Made by a program: the position numbers and the translations under genes | Assembly (NCBI RefSeq): GCF_023554555.1 | Contig: NZ_JAMJWC010000001.1 | Location: 2,108,001 to 2,172,000 of the forward strand | DNA from: Sphingobacterium sp. lm-10 | GTDB lineage: Bacteria > Bacteroidota > Bacteroidia > Sphingobacteriales > Sphingobacteriaceae | Direction: 5' to 3' | DNA: 64,000 nucleotides | Notes under the pieces: model-generated | What the model was told of the DNA's origin: nothing | Database searches by the model: none | Seen by the model: the letters and a program-made list of their open reading frames with translations, nothing else | Part shown: in pieces, positions 53,948-62,886 of the stretch | Layout of the letters: each line of letters starts with the position of its first letter | How positions within the stretch are numbered: position 1 is the first letter of the stretch

Positions 53948-54532
53948 ATGAAAAGATATTTACTTCACATTAGCCTTTTATTGGCGGTCACGTTATTATT
54001 TTCAGCGTGCCGGACCAATAAATTCAACACCACGAAGGTGATGAATAAAGATTTTTCACAGTTCCGTACTTACGGCTGGTTGGAACCAATTGATTCTTTA
54101 TCAAAAGATTATTTTTCTAACGACATCGCTCGCGAGAATATCATGATCGCCGCAAATACTGAAATCGAAAAGCTGGGTCTTACCTATTCTAAAGAGAATC
54201 CAGATATTCTATTTCGTTATATAGCCATTGTCAATAATAAAAGTCGTCTAATATGGTCTAATCCAGGTTGGGGCGGCGGCTGGGGAATGGGTCCCTGGGG
54301 TTGGGGCGGCGGCTGGGGCTGGGGCATGGGCTGGGGAGGCGGCTGGTCACAACCAGTTGGTCGCGAAGGCTATCGCTATGCTCACATCATCGTCGAGGCA
54401 GTAGATCGCCAGGCTGATGCAGTTGTGTGGCAAGCACGTGGATCCAGAGAAGTTCGTAACCCGGAACGTGCCATCAATAGATTGCCAGAAATTGTCCATG
54501 GAATATTTAAACAATATCCTGCGCGTCGATAA
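53948..54532 (+). CDS. DUF4136 lipoprotein with a Gly/Trp-rich insert
   Basis: 194 residues. A lipoprotein signal with Cys at about residue 21 (TLLFSAC) is followed by a DUF4136-type domain beginning DFSQFRTYGWLEP. The C-terminal half includes AHIIVEAVDRQADAVVWQA and a helix INRLPEIVHGIF. The domain is interrupted at residues 105-133 by a low-complexity stretch in which almost every residue is Gly or Trp, with Met and Pro (for example WGGGWGMGPWGWGGG). The DNA there repeats GGCTGGGG-like units. The insert may be a membrane-interface or carbohydrate-binding loop; no function is known. Confidence 0.87.
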   Translation: MKRYLLHISLLLAVTLLFSACRTNKFNTTKVMNKDFSQFRTYGWLEPIDSLSKDYFSNDIARENIMIAANTEIEKLGLTYSKENPDILFRYIAIVNNKSRLIWSNPGWGGGWGMGPWGWGGGWGWGMGWGGGWSQPVGREGYRYAHIIVEAVDRQADAVVWQARGSREVRNPERAINRLPEIVHGIFKQYPARR

Positions 54533-54577
54533 TATATATTTTATTCATGCAAGTGACGCACAAATTTAAATTTTGCG

Positions 54578-54628
54578 TTTCCATAGAAAAGGGGCAAGCA
54601 CTAAATACTTGCCCCTTTTCTATGGAAA
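54578..54628. terminator. hairpin terminator after the DUF4136 gene
   Basis: A 21-base-pair inverted repeat (54578-54598 with 54608-54628). The T run is contained in the stem, so a shorter AAAAGGGGCAAG stem followed by TTTT would be the working form. Confidence 0.8.
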
Positions 54629-54708
54629 AAATATTCATAAAATATCTGTAATTTCGTTTGCTATGCTATTTTATTAGCACAGCAAAATCTGTAAAATGCA
54701 ACAGGTCT

Positions 54709-55374
54709 ATGCAAGAGTTATTACATTCATTAGAATCGCTGCGCAACGAAACCACCTATGCGCACAACACCAAATACGGCGCTACAAAGCAGTATGGAGT
54801 GAAACTGGGGGATATTCGTAAAATTGCAAATTCTGTTAGAAAAGATAATGCTACAGCCCTGCTACTATGGAATACCGGCATCGCCGAAGCACAACTACTA
54901 GGTACTTTGATCTCCAAACCCAAAGAATTCACGGAAGATGAACTGGATAATATGGTTCAGACGATTCATTTTTCGCAAGTGGCTGATTGGTTCCAAGCTT
55001 ATATACTGAAAGATCGTACCGATAAATTATCCTTGTACAAACGCTGGATTGAATATGAAAACACGTGGGCACAACGGGCTGCCTGGAGCTTGTTATCTGG
55101 ATTTCTGACCAGAAAAGAATATGATTTTGATCTCGATAAAATCCTGGCAGATATTTCCGACATGCTTCCTACAGCTGTTCCTGAAGTGCAGTGGACTATG
55201 AATGGCACCTTGGCTCAGATTGGTATCCACTACCCTACACTCAGACAACGTGCAATAAACTTGGGTGAAAATATGGGGCTATACCGAGATTATCCCGTTT
55301 CCAAAGGGTGTACCTCGCCATTTGCCCCGATCTGGATAGAAGAGATGGTTAAAAGAAATGCTAAAGATTCCTAA
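54709..55374 (+). CDS. AlkD-type DNA alkylation repair glycosylase
   Basis: 221 residues from the ATG at 54709; a longer frame from 54658 adds residues that do not look conserved. The protein is all-helical, built of HEAT-like repeats. It has TKYGATKQYGVKLGDIRKIA near the N-terminus and LSKPKEFTEDELDNMVQ-like text (LISKPKEFTEDELDNM) and WAQRAAWSLLSGFL in the middle. AlkD-family glycosylases excise bulky or positively charged alkylated bases without flipping them. It is followed 8 bases later by the DUF4256 gene, so the two are likely co-transcribed. Confidence 0.85.
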   Translation: MQELLHSLESLRNETTYAHNTKYGATKQYGVKLGDIRKIANSVRKDNATALLLWNTGIAEAQLLGTLISKPKEFTEDELDNMVQTIHFSQVADWFQAYILKDRTDKLSLYKRWIEYENTWAQRAAWSLLSGFLTRKEYDFDLDKILADISDMLPTAVPEVQWTMNGTLAQIGIHYPTLRQRAINLGENMGLYRDYPVSKGCTSPFAPIWIEEMVKRNAKDS

Positions 55375-55382
55375 TTCTCATC

Positions 55383-55940
55383 ATGAAAACAGTAACGAAA
55401 GAGCAGAAAGAACACTTGTTAGAAAGTCTCGAAAAACGATTTAAGGCAAATGAAGTAAGACATGCTACTATTTCCTGGAAAGATGTGTTAATACGTTTGG
55501 AGAAGGCGACCGAAAAAGCAATCTATGCTTTATTCACCATGGAAGAAAGCGAAGGTGAACCAGATGTCATCGGTATCGATTTAAAAACCAAAGCTTTTAT
55601 CTTTTGCGATTGTGCTGCCGAAAGTCCAAAAGGCAGGCGCAGTCTCTGTTACGATCAAGAGGCGTTGGAATCCCGAAAACAAAATAAACCTGCTGATAAC
55701 GTGGTAGAAGTAGCGCGCGGCATGGGAGTTGAAATCTTAGACGAGGAAGCGTACCGCCAACTCCAGCGAGTCGGTAAGTTTGATACAAAAACTTCCAGCT
55801 GGCTCCGCACACCTGCTGAAGTGCGCGATCTGGGAGGGGCCTTATTTGGAGATTATCGTTTTGGTCGCGTATTTGTCTATCACAATGGTGCAGAATCGTA
55901 TTACGCGGCCCGTGGCTTTCGAGGATTAATTCACATATAA
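55383..55940 (+). CDS. DUF4256 family protein
   Basis: 185 residues, a full-length DUF4256 protein. Segments include ISWKDVLIRLEKA, IFCDCAAESPKGRRSLCYDQ and the C-terminal RTPAEVRDLGGALFGDYRFG followed by VFVYHNGAESYY. It is cytoplasmic by sequence and has no assigned function. It lies 8 bases after the alkylation-repair gene. Its last four codons and stop lie within the 54-base palindrome. Confidence 0.87.
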   Translation: MKTVTKEQKEHLLESLEKRFKANEVRHATISWKDVLIRLEKATEKAIYALFTMEESEGEPDVIGIDLKTKAFIFCDCAAESPKGRRSLCYDQEALESRKQNKPADNVVEVARGMGVEILDEEAYRQLQRVGKFDTKTSSWLRTPAEVRDLGGALFGDYRFGRVFVYHNGAESYYAARGFRGLIHI

Positions 55941-55981
55941 AAGAGGGAAAGCATATGCTTTCCCTCTTTTATATGTGAATT
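55928..55981. terminator. 54-base perfect palindrome acting as convergent terminator
   Basis: Two 27-base arms with no spacer, centred at 55954/55955 (GCAT|ATGC). It includes AAGAGGGAAAGC with GCTTTCCCTCTT and T runs, and lies between DUF4256 (plus) and scoB (minus). It is the longest perfect inverted repeat noticed in the window. Confidence 0.85.
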
Positions 55982-56024
55982 CGTTTGGATAGCAAAAACC
56001 ATTCTACCTATCCAATGCATTTAA

Positions 56025-56654
56025 TTACTCAATCAGCTTTCCTTTTGTACTGGTGCGCACTTGTTCTAGCGTTACTCCTTCGTGCAGTTCTACAATCTTA
56101 AAGCCACCTTCGGGTACTACATCAAAAACGCCCAACTCTGTCACAATCTTTTTGACGCAACGCAAACCGGTTAACGGAAGCGAGCAAGAAGGAAGCAGTT
56201 TGGATTCACCTTGGCGGTTAACGTGCTGCATAGCTACAATAATATTTTGAGCGCTCGCCACCAAATCCATCGCACCACCCATCCCTTTCACCATCTTTCC
56301 AGGAATTTTCCAGTTGGCAATGTCGCCATATTCAGATACCTCCATTGCACCGAGAATGGTCAAATCGACCTTGCGGGAGCGAATCATGCCAAAGCTCATC
56401 GCGGAGTCAAAGAAAGCGGAACCCGGCAAGGTTGTGATCGTTTGCTTACCGGCATTGATATAATCAGCATCTTCCTCTCCTTCGAAGGGGAATGGCCCCA
56501 TACCTAGCAGTCCATTTTCACTTTGCAATACCACATCAATCTCATCAGGTATATAATTAGCGACTAACGTCGGTATTCCTATTCCCAAATTCACGTAATA
56601 GCCATCCTTTACCTCTTTGGCAATCCGTTTTGCAATTCCATATTTATCCAGCAT
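56025..56654 (-). CDS. scoB: 3-oxoacid CoA-transferase subunit B
   Basis: 209 residues. The catalytic Glu that forms the CoA thioester intermediate is in LQSENGLLGMG (residue 46), and the oxyanion/CoA loop is in VNLGIGIPTLV. Subunit B with ScoA transfers CoA from succinyl-CoA to acetoacetate. It starts one base after the thiolase stop, so it is the last gene of scoA-thiolase-scoB. Confidence 0.95.
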   Translation of the reverse strand: MLDKYGIAKRIAKEVKDGYYVNLGIGIPTLVANYIPDEIDVVLQSENGLLGMGPFPFEGEEDADYINAGKQTITTLPGSAFFDSAMSFGMIRSRKVDLTILGAMEVSEYGDIANWKIPGKMVKGMGGAMDLVASAQNIIVAMQHVNRQGESKLLPSCSLPLTGLRCVKKIVTELGVFDVVPEGGFKIVELHEGVTLEQVRTSTKGKLIE

Positions 56655-56655
56655 A

Positions 56656-57846
56656 TTATTTGCATTTTTTGATGATCATCGCACTCGCACCTCCACCGCC
56701 ATTACAGATCGCAGCAAGGCCGTAAGTGCCCCCTTCTTGATGTAGCACATTACTCAATGTGACCAGTATACGTGCACCGCTGCAACCTAGTGGATGTCCT
56801 AGCGCAACTGCACCGCCGTATACATTGATCCGTTCGGTAGATAACCCCAATATTTTCGAATTGGCCAATGCAACGACAGAAAAAGCTTCATTGAACTCGA
56901 AGTAATCAATATCTTCCTTGGTTAGATTCGCTTTTTTAAGCACCTTCTCCGTTGCAATGCTTGGTGTTGTGGTAAACCACTCTGGATCTTGTTCTGCATC
57001 TGCATAAGCAATCACTTCTGCAATAGGCTGTAGTCCGAGTTCTTTTACTTTCTCTTCACTCGCCAATACCAATGCAGCAGCACCATCGCTCAGTGTGGAA
57101 GCATTTGCCGCCGTAATCGTTCCCTCCTTATTAAATGATGGTCTGAGTTGTGGAATTTTATCAATATTGACCTGGCGGAATTCTTCATCTTCCGAAATAA
57201 TGGTATCTCCCCTTCTTCCGGGCACTGTTATTTCCACTACTTCCGATGAAAACTTCCCTCCGTCCCACGCCTGTTTGCTGCGTTGGTAAGAAGAAATTGC
57301 ATATTCATCTTGTTGCTCCCGACTAAAAGCATACTTAGCTGCGCACGATTCGCCACAATTGCCCATAGCCTGCTCGGAATAAGCGTCTGTCAGTCCATCT
57401 TTTTGCAAACCATCTACTAAGTTTTGGTGTCCATATTTAGCACCCCAACGTGCTGAGGCATCATAGTAGGGCACTTGGCTCATACTTTCCATTCCGCCAG
57501 CAATGACGATGTCGGCATCTCCCAATAAAATTTGCTGTACACCAAGAGATACCGCTTTCATACCACTTGCACATACTTTATTAATAGTCGTAGCAGGTAC
57601 ATGGTCTGGAAGCCCCGCCTTCCGGGATGCCTGGCGTGCTGGTGCTTGACCTAGATTAGCCGACAATACATTTCCCATCAGAATCTCATCTACCTGATCT
57701 GGAGCCACACCACTCTGCTTTAATGCCGCATCAATGGCTTTTGCCCCTAATTCGGGCGCTGCTAGTGATGATAGCCCACCGCCAAAGCCACCAATCGGTG
57801 TACGCTTAGCCGCTACGATAAATACTTTTTTTGTTGTGTTCTGCAT
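56656..57846 (-). CDS. acetyl-CoA C-acetyltransferase (thiolase)
   Basis: 396 residues. The acyl-carrying Cys is in INKVCASGMKAV (residue 92). The second active-site segments are ALGHPLGCSGARI (His) and AICNGGGGASAM (Cys). The enzyme splits acetoacetyl-CoA into two acetyl-CoA. It sits between the two CoA-transferase subunit genes with gaps of 4 bases and 1 base, giving a complete acetoacetate-to-acetyl-CoA route. Acting as a general 3-ketoacyl-CoA thiolase is the alternative. Confidence 0.94.
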   Translation of the reverse strand: MQNTTKKVFIVAAKRTPIGGFGGGLSSLAAPELGAKAIDAALKQSGVAPDQVDEILMGNVLSANLGQAPARQASRKAGLPDHVPATTINKVCASGMKAVSLGVQQILLGDADIVIAGGMESMSQVPYYDASARWGAKYGHQNLVDGLQKDGLTDAYSEQAMGNCGESCAAKYAFSREQQDEYAISSYQRSKQAWDGGKFSSEVVEITVPGRRGDTIISEDEEFRQVNIDKIPQLRPSFNKEGTITAANASTLSDGAAALVLASEEKVKELGLQPIAEVIAYADAEQDPEWFTTTPSIATEKVLKKANLTKEDIDYFEFNEAFSVVALANSKILGLSTERINVYGGAVALGHPLGCSGARILVTLSNVLHQEGGTYGLAAICNGGGGASAMIIKKCK

Positions 57847-57850
57847 GCTA

Positions 57851-58567
57851 TTAATTTTCTTTTGTGCTGTATGTACGTTGTTCTATTCGCTTTTCATAAC
57901 GTTCCCCCTGAAAAATTCGGCTAATGTAAATACCTGGGGTATGAATGTAATTCGGATCTAATTCTCCCGGCTCTACCAACTCCTCTACCTCTGCGATAGT
58001 GATCTTACCGCACAGCGCCATAGCGTGATTAAAATTGTTCGCCGTACCTCTAAAAACAAGGTTCCCCATACGATCACCTTTCCAAGCCTTCACGAAAGCA
58101 AAGTCTGGCTCAAAGGCGTACTCCATTAAGTAATCTTTTTCTACCCCGTGAAAGGTAAACCGTCGTACTTCCTTACCTTCGGCTACTTCTGTACCCACTC
58201 CAGTGGGTGTATAAATAACGGGCATACCATAGCCGGCGGCCATTAGACGTGTAGCCAGTGTGCCTTGCGGTACTAACTCTACTTCAAGCTCACCACTCAA
58301 CATCTGCCTTTCAAACTCCGCATTTTCACCCACGTAGGAAGCGATCATTTTTTTAATTTGTTTACGTTGTAGTAGAAGGCCAAGTCCAAAGTCATCAACC
58401 CCTGCATTGTTACTAATACAGGTTAAATCCTTTACATTGCTTTCAATTAATGCTTGTATTAAATTTTCTGGAATTCCGCAAAGGCCAAAACCTCCGACGG
58501 CAATGGTCATACCCGATTGTACATCATGTATGGCCTCAAGCGCGCTTGACACCGTTTTATCTGTCAT
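57851..58567 (-). CDS. scoA: 3-oxoacid CoA-transferase subunit A
   Basis: 238 residues. Family text includes [18 protein letters not shown] near the N-terminus, [15 protein letters not shown] and [14 protein letters not shown]. It pairs with ScoB to form the active transferase. It is the first gene of the operon, and no clear -7 box was found in the 140 bases upstream, which it shares with a divergent gene. Confidence 0.95.
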   Translation of the reverse strand: MTDKTVSSALEAIHDVQSGMTIAVGGFGLCGIPENLIQALIESNVKDLTCISNNAGVDDFGLGLLLQRKQIKKMIASYVGENAEFERQMLSGELEVELVPQGTLATRLMAAGYGMPVIYTPTGVGTEVAEGKEVRRFTFHGVEKDYLMEYAFEPDFAFVKAWKGDRMGNLVFRGTANNFNHAMALCGKITIAEVEELVEPGELDPNYIHTPGIYISRIFQGERYEKRIEQRTYSTKEN

Positions 58568-58710
58568 AAAGTTTATAATTTTTGAGTTAAAACCCTTAAT
58601 AAAGGTATGAAAAGAGGACCTCTTTATAAACAGAAATCTTGTTTATGTTCAATATTATGACTAAAATTGACTTTATCATACATAAAAACATCAAAAAGTT
58701 TTATCGAATT

Positions 58711-59304
58711 ATGTCTAAAGCCTTTCTTACTACAGCCCTTCTTTTTTGCGTTTTCTTTTCGTTTGGACAAAATAGACCAATGTTACCTTATGCATTAAAA
58801 GGTGCTATAGATTCTCAGTTTTATTTTATCAACACCTTGTCGCGTAATCAGGATGCTGACACTAAATTAATTCGAAAAACAAACTTAGAGATCCTGCGTA
58901 AAAACACTTCTGATACGATCAATCGTTTAAAACAGGAAATAACCAACCTTAATGAGGCTAGTTCTTCCTCCGTATCGACGACGCAAAGCTTACGGGATTC
59001 GGTTAGCACCTTAGAAAGCGACTTACGTGTGGAACGTGATCGTACGGATAGCATCTCATTTTTGGGCATAGATTTTCAAAAAAGCACGTATCACACCATG
59101 GTGTGGGTCATGATCTTTGTATTTGCCATTGCATTCATCGCCAGCTTCTTTGCCTACAAAAAATCTAAAATAGATACGGTAGAGCATCAGAAAACTGCCA
59201 ATGAATTACAAGATGAATTGCAATCATTCAAAAAGAAATCGATGGAGAAAGAGCAATTGCTTAAAAGACAATTACTCGATGAGCAACTTAAAAGAAACTC
59301 TTAG
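58711..59304 (+). CDS. single-pass membrane protein with coiled coils on both sides
   Basis: 197 residues from the ATG at 58711; a frame from 58639 adds 24 residues ahead of a clean signal sequence (SKAFLTTALLFCVFFSFGQ). The periplasmic part (about 20-125) is largely coiled coil with heptads of Leu and Ser. A membrane helix (MVWVMIFVFAIAFIASFFAY, about 131-150) is followed by a charged cytoplasmic coiled coil (about 155-195). Proteins like this in Bacteroidota are often labelled tRNA (guanine-N1)-methyltransferase in databases (recalled). No methyltransferase motif is visible here, so that name looks wrong. Function unknown. Confidence 0.78.
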   Translation: MSKAFLTTALLFCVFFSFGQNRPMLPYALKGAIDSQFYFINTLSRNQDADTKLIRKTNLEILRKNTSDTINRLKQEITNLNEASSSSVSTTQSLRDSVSTLESDLRVERDRTDSISFLGIDFQKSTYHTMVWVMIFVFAIAFIASFFAYKKSKIDTVEHQKTANELQDELQSFKKKSMEKEQLLKRQLLDEQLKRNS

Positions 59305-59333
59305 TCTGTCTACAAGCAGATAACTGAAACATT

Positions 59334-59705
59334 ATGTGGCGAACTTTGCTACTTATAGGTATTGGCGGAGGTGCAGGAAGCATCCTCCGCTTTCTTATTT
59401 CTCTCGGAGTAGGCCGTTATCTTTCCTCTCCATTTCCTTGGGGTACATTTGCCGTTAATGTTATCGGTTCTTTTTTCGCAGGAATCATCTTGTCTACATT
59501 CAATCATCATCAGGCAGATTCTCCCGAGTGGCGTCTATTTTTGATGACTGGTTTTTGTGGCGGATTTACTACTTTTTCTGCCTTCACAGCCGAAAACTTG
59601 GCCCTTCTGCAATCCGGCCAAATACTAATGGCTATCATTTACGTTCTTAGCAGCGTCTTAATAAGTCTTCTCGCGATATGGATTGGTTTTGCTTGCACAT
59701 CGTAA
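59334..59705 (+). CDS. crcB: fluoride channel CrcB/Fluc
   Basis: 123 residues with four membrane helices. Fluc marks are GGGAGSILRFLIS at the start, PWGTFAVNVIGSFFAG with the conserved Asn, and GFCGGFTTFSAF, the Phe-box region. Dual-topology dimers of this protein let fluoride leave the cell. It lies 29 bases after the coiled-coil gene, which leaves no room for a fluoride riboswitch directly ahead. Confidence 0.95.
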   Translation: MWRTLLLIGIGGGAGSILRFLISLGVGRYLSSPFPWGTFAVNVIGSFFAGIILSTFNHHQADSPEWRLFLMTGFCGGFTTFSAFTAENLALLQSGQILMAIIYVLSSVLISLLAIWIGFACTS

Positions 59706-59772
59706 CCTAACAGTCCGTGTATTAGCCATTTTTCACGCAGCAGCCTCAAAGTACTATTTTCTTTTTTTATGT

Positions 59773-59803
59773 TTTGGTTTTCAACGGATAAAAGCTATTT
59801 TTG
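59773..59803 (+). promoter_or_regulatory. promoter of atpD-atpC
   Basis: TTTG (59773-59776), 19 bases, TATTTTTG (59796-59803): an exact match to the Bacteroidota consensus, 67 bases before the atpD start. Confidence 0.82.
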
Positions 59804-59846
59804 CAAACCAAAATACACCACGATAGAAGTGGCTGTATATGAATGA

Positions 59847-61373
<1,527 letters not shown>

Positions 61374-61374
61374 T

Positions 61375-61623
61375 ATGAAATTAACAATCATAACTCCCGA
61401 TAAGTTAGCATACGAAGGCGAAGTGACGGCAGTTACCGTTCCTGGCAGTGCTGGTTCTTTTCAGATCTTGAAAGACCATGCCGCTATCGTATCTACATTG
61501 GAAGATGGTAAAGTAAGCATTAATACGGGTACTTCAGAAGAGGTATTCCAAATCAAAGGTGGTGTAGTGGAAGCTAAAGACAATATTATTATTGTCTTGG
61601 CAGAGGGTATCGCTGAGAGTTAG
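61375..61623 (+). CDS. atpC: F1 ATP synthase subunit epsilon (short form)
   Basis: 82 residues, covering only the N-terminal beta-sandwich (LTIITPDKLAYEGEVTAV, then VPGSAGSFQILKDHAAIVS). The C-terminal helical hairpin that inhibits the enzyme in E. coli (about 138 residues in total) is absent. Short epsilon subunits occur across Bacteroidota, so this is normal for the group rather than a truncation. It implies that ATP hydrolysis is not blocked by the epsilon C-terminal mechanism. Confidence 0.95.
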   Translation: MKLTIITPDKLAYEGEVTAVTVPGSAGSFQILKDHAAIVSTLEDGKVSINTGTSEEVFQIKGGVVEAKDNIIIVLAEGIAES

Positions 61624-61995
61624 TATCTGAAAAGAACAACCAGTCAAAAGCCTCTTAAAACGTCTAGTTTTAAGAGGCTTTTTTTATAAGCTTAATACCC
61701 AAAACAGGTGTTTTAAGCAGAAAACTGCTCGCCTAGCAAAAAATATGAATTCCGCAAGGGTAGACTAATTTTAATATCAGTCTACTTTACGCCAAATTAA
61801 AATTTGAAATAATCATATTAATTAACAACATATAGCCATGTTTTGCATGTATTCAAAATAAAAAACTTTTACAAAATTTTTATACTCGCTATTGTTTAAA
61901 AATTGGATTCGCTTTATCTTACAGAAACAAAATGAGAAGACCTGTCTCTGTTGTGATGATGATACCAAACAGAGGACAACAAAATCGGAATAGCT
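61624..61995. other. 372-base intergenic region between atpC and ilvE
   Basis: Holds the atpC terminator (61646-61687), a small hairpin GTAGACT/AGTCTAC (61760-61785), and a possible promoter: TTG (61892-61894), 20 bases, TATCTTAC (61915-61922). A 25-codon frame overlaps the ilvE start. No other gene is seen. Confidence 0.55.
61646..61687 (+). terminator. terminator after atpC
   Basis: A perfect 16-base-pair stem (AAAAGCCTCTTAAAAC and its complement), 5-base loop and a T run. Confidence 0.93.
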
Positions 61996-62009
61996 ATGCA
62001 GTATTATAA
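61932..62009 (+). CDS. possible ilv leader peptide overlapping the ilvE start
   Basis: A 25-codon frame whose early part reads PVSVVMMIP, recalling the SVVVIIIPP core of the enterobacterial ilv leader. It begins about 4-10 bases after the predicted transcription start and overlaps the first four ilvE codons in another frame. The Val, Met and Ile codons lie in the loop of a 10-base-pair hairpin (61943-61978) that ends 17 bases before the ilvE ATG. The composition is less extreme than in thrL, so it may be a chance frame. Confidence 0.35.
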   Translation: MRRPVSVVMMIPNRGQQNRNSYAVL

Positions 62010-62886
62010 TCAGGACACCTACATATTTTTGGATGGAGAGTTTGTGAAAGCAAATGAGGCCGGCACGGATTTTTTCGGACAGGCTTTGCATTACGGCTAT
62101 GGCGCCTTCGAGGGCTTGCGTGCTTACAGCACACACAATGGCGTTCGTATATTCAAAGCTGAAGCACATTTTGATCGTTTACGAAAATCATGCGAATCGA
62201 TTAACCTTCCTTTCCCATGGTCTACACGCGAATTGGTGGAACGAACCTATGAACTATTGGAACGTAATAACATGCGCGCAGCTTATATCCGTCCTTTAGT
62301 ATCGTCCGGAACCAATATGCACCTTACGGCTGCGTCGTCTGCTAACATCATGATCGCTGCATGGGAATGGGGACCATTTCTTGGTCAAAATTTGCTGAAT
62401 GTATGTCTTTCTGATATTCGCAGACCTCACCCTAAAGCCTTTCAAATTGATGCCAAAATTTCTGGCCAATACATCAATGCCATTCGCGCTACCAGCGACG
62501 CGATACGCAACGGATTTGACGAAGCATTGATGCTAGACCAGGACGGTTTCGTTGCGCAAGCTGCCAGTGAAAATCTATTTTTAGAAAAAGATTTCAAGAT
62601 ATATACTCCCCCGATGCAACATGTTTTCCCTGGAATTACACGCCAGACGGTGATCGACATCTGTAAAGATTTAAACTTCGAGGTCGTCGAAAAGCGTCTA
62701 ACTGTATCGGATTTATATGAAGCAGATAGTGCCTTTTTATGTGGCACCGCAGCAGGCATTATTGGGATTAAACAAATTGACGACACAACCTATCCAGAAG
62801 ATTGGGAAAATACGATAGGTTCGTCCATACAACGTACATACAAAAAATTAGTATTAGAGCAAGAGAATTATGAAGTCATCATCTGA
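61996..62886 (+). CDS. ilvE: branched-chain amino acid aminotransferase
   Basis: 296 residues, PLP fold type IV. The N-terminal substrate loop has [18 protein letters not shown], the PLP Lys lies in [11 protein letters not shown] (about 155), and the phosphate-binding part includes [13 protein letters not shown]. It performs the last step of valine, leucine and isoleucine synthesis. Its end overlaps the ilvD start by 17 bases, so the two genes are coupled. Confidence 0.96.
   Translation: MQYYNQDTYIFLDGEFVKANEAGTDFFGQALHYGYGAFEGLRAYSTHNGVRIFKAEAHFDRLRKSCESINLPFPWSTRELVERTYELLERNNMRAAYIRPLVSSGTNMHLTAASSANIMIAAWEWGPFLGQNLLNVCLSDIRRPHPKAFQIDAKISGQYINAIRATSDAIRNGFDEALMLDQDGFVAQAASENLFLEKDFKIYTPPMQHVFPGITRQTVIDICKDLNFEVVEKRLTVSDLYEADSAFLCGTAAGIIGIKQIDDTTYPEDWENTIGSSIQRTYKKLVLEQENYEVII

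Noticed and set aside
54274..54350. Repeated GGCTGGGG units resembling a repeat array
   Set aside because: They encode the Gly/Trp-rich loop of the DUF4136 protein in frame and have no spacers, so this is not a CRISPR array.
59305..59333. Fluoride riboswitch ahead of crcB
   Set aside because: Only 29 bases separate the genes and no aptamer-like sequence is seen.
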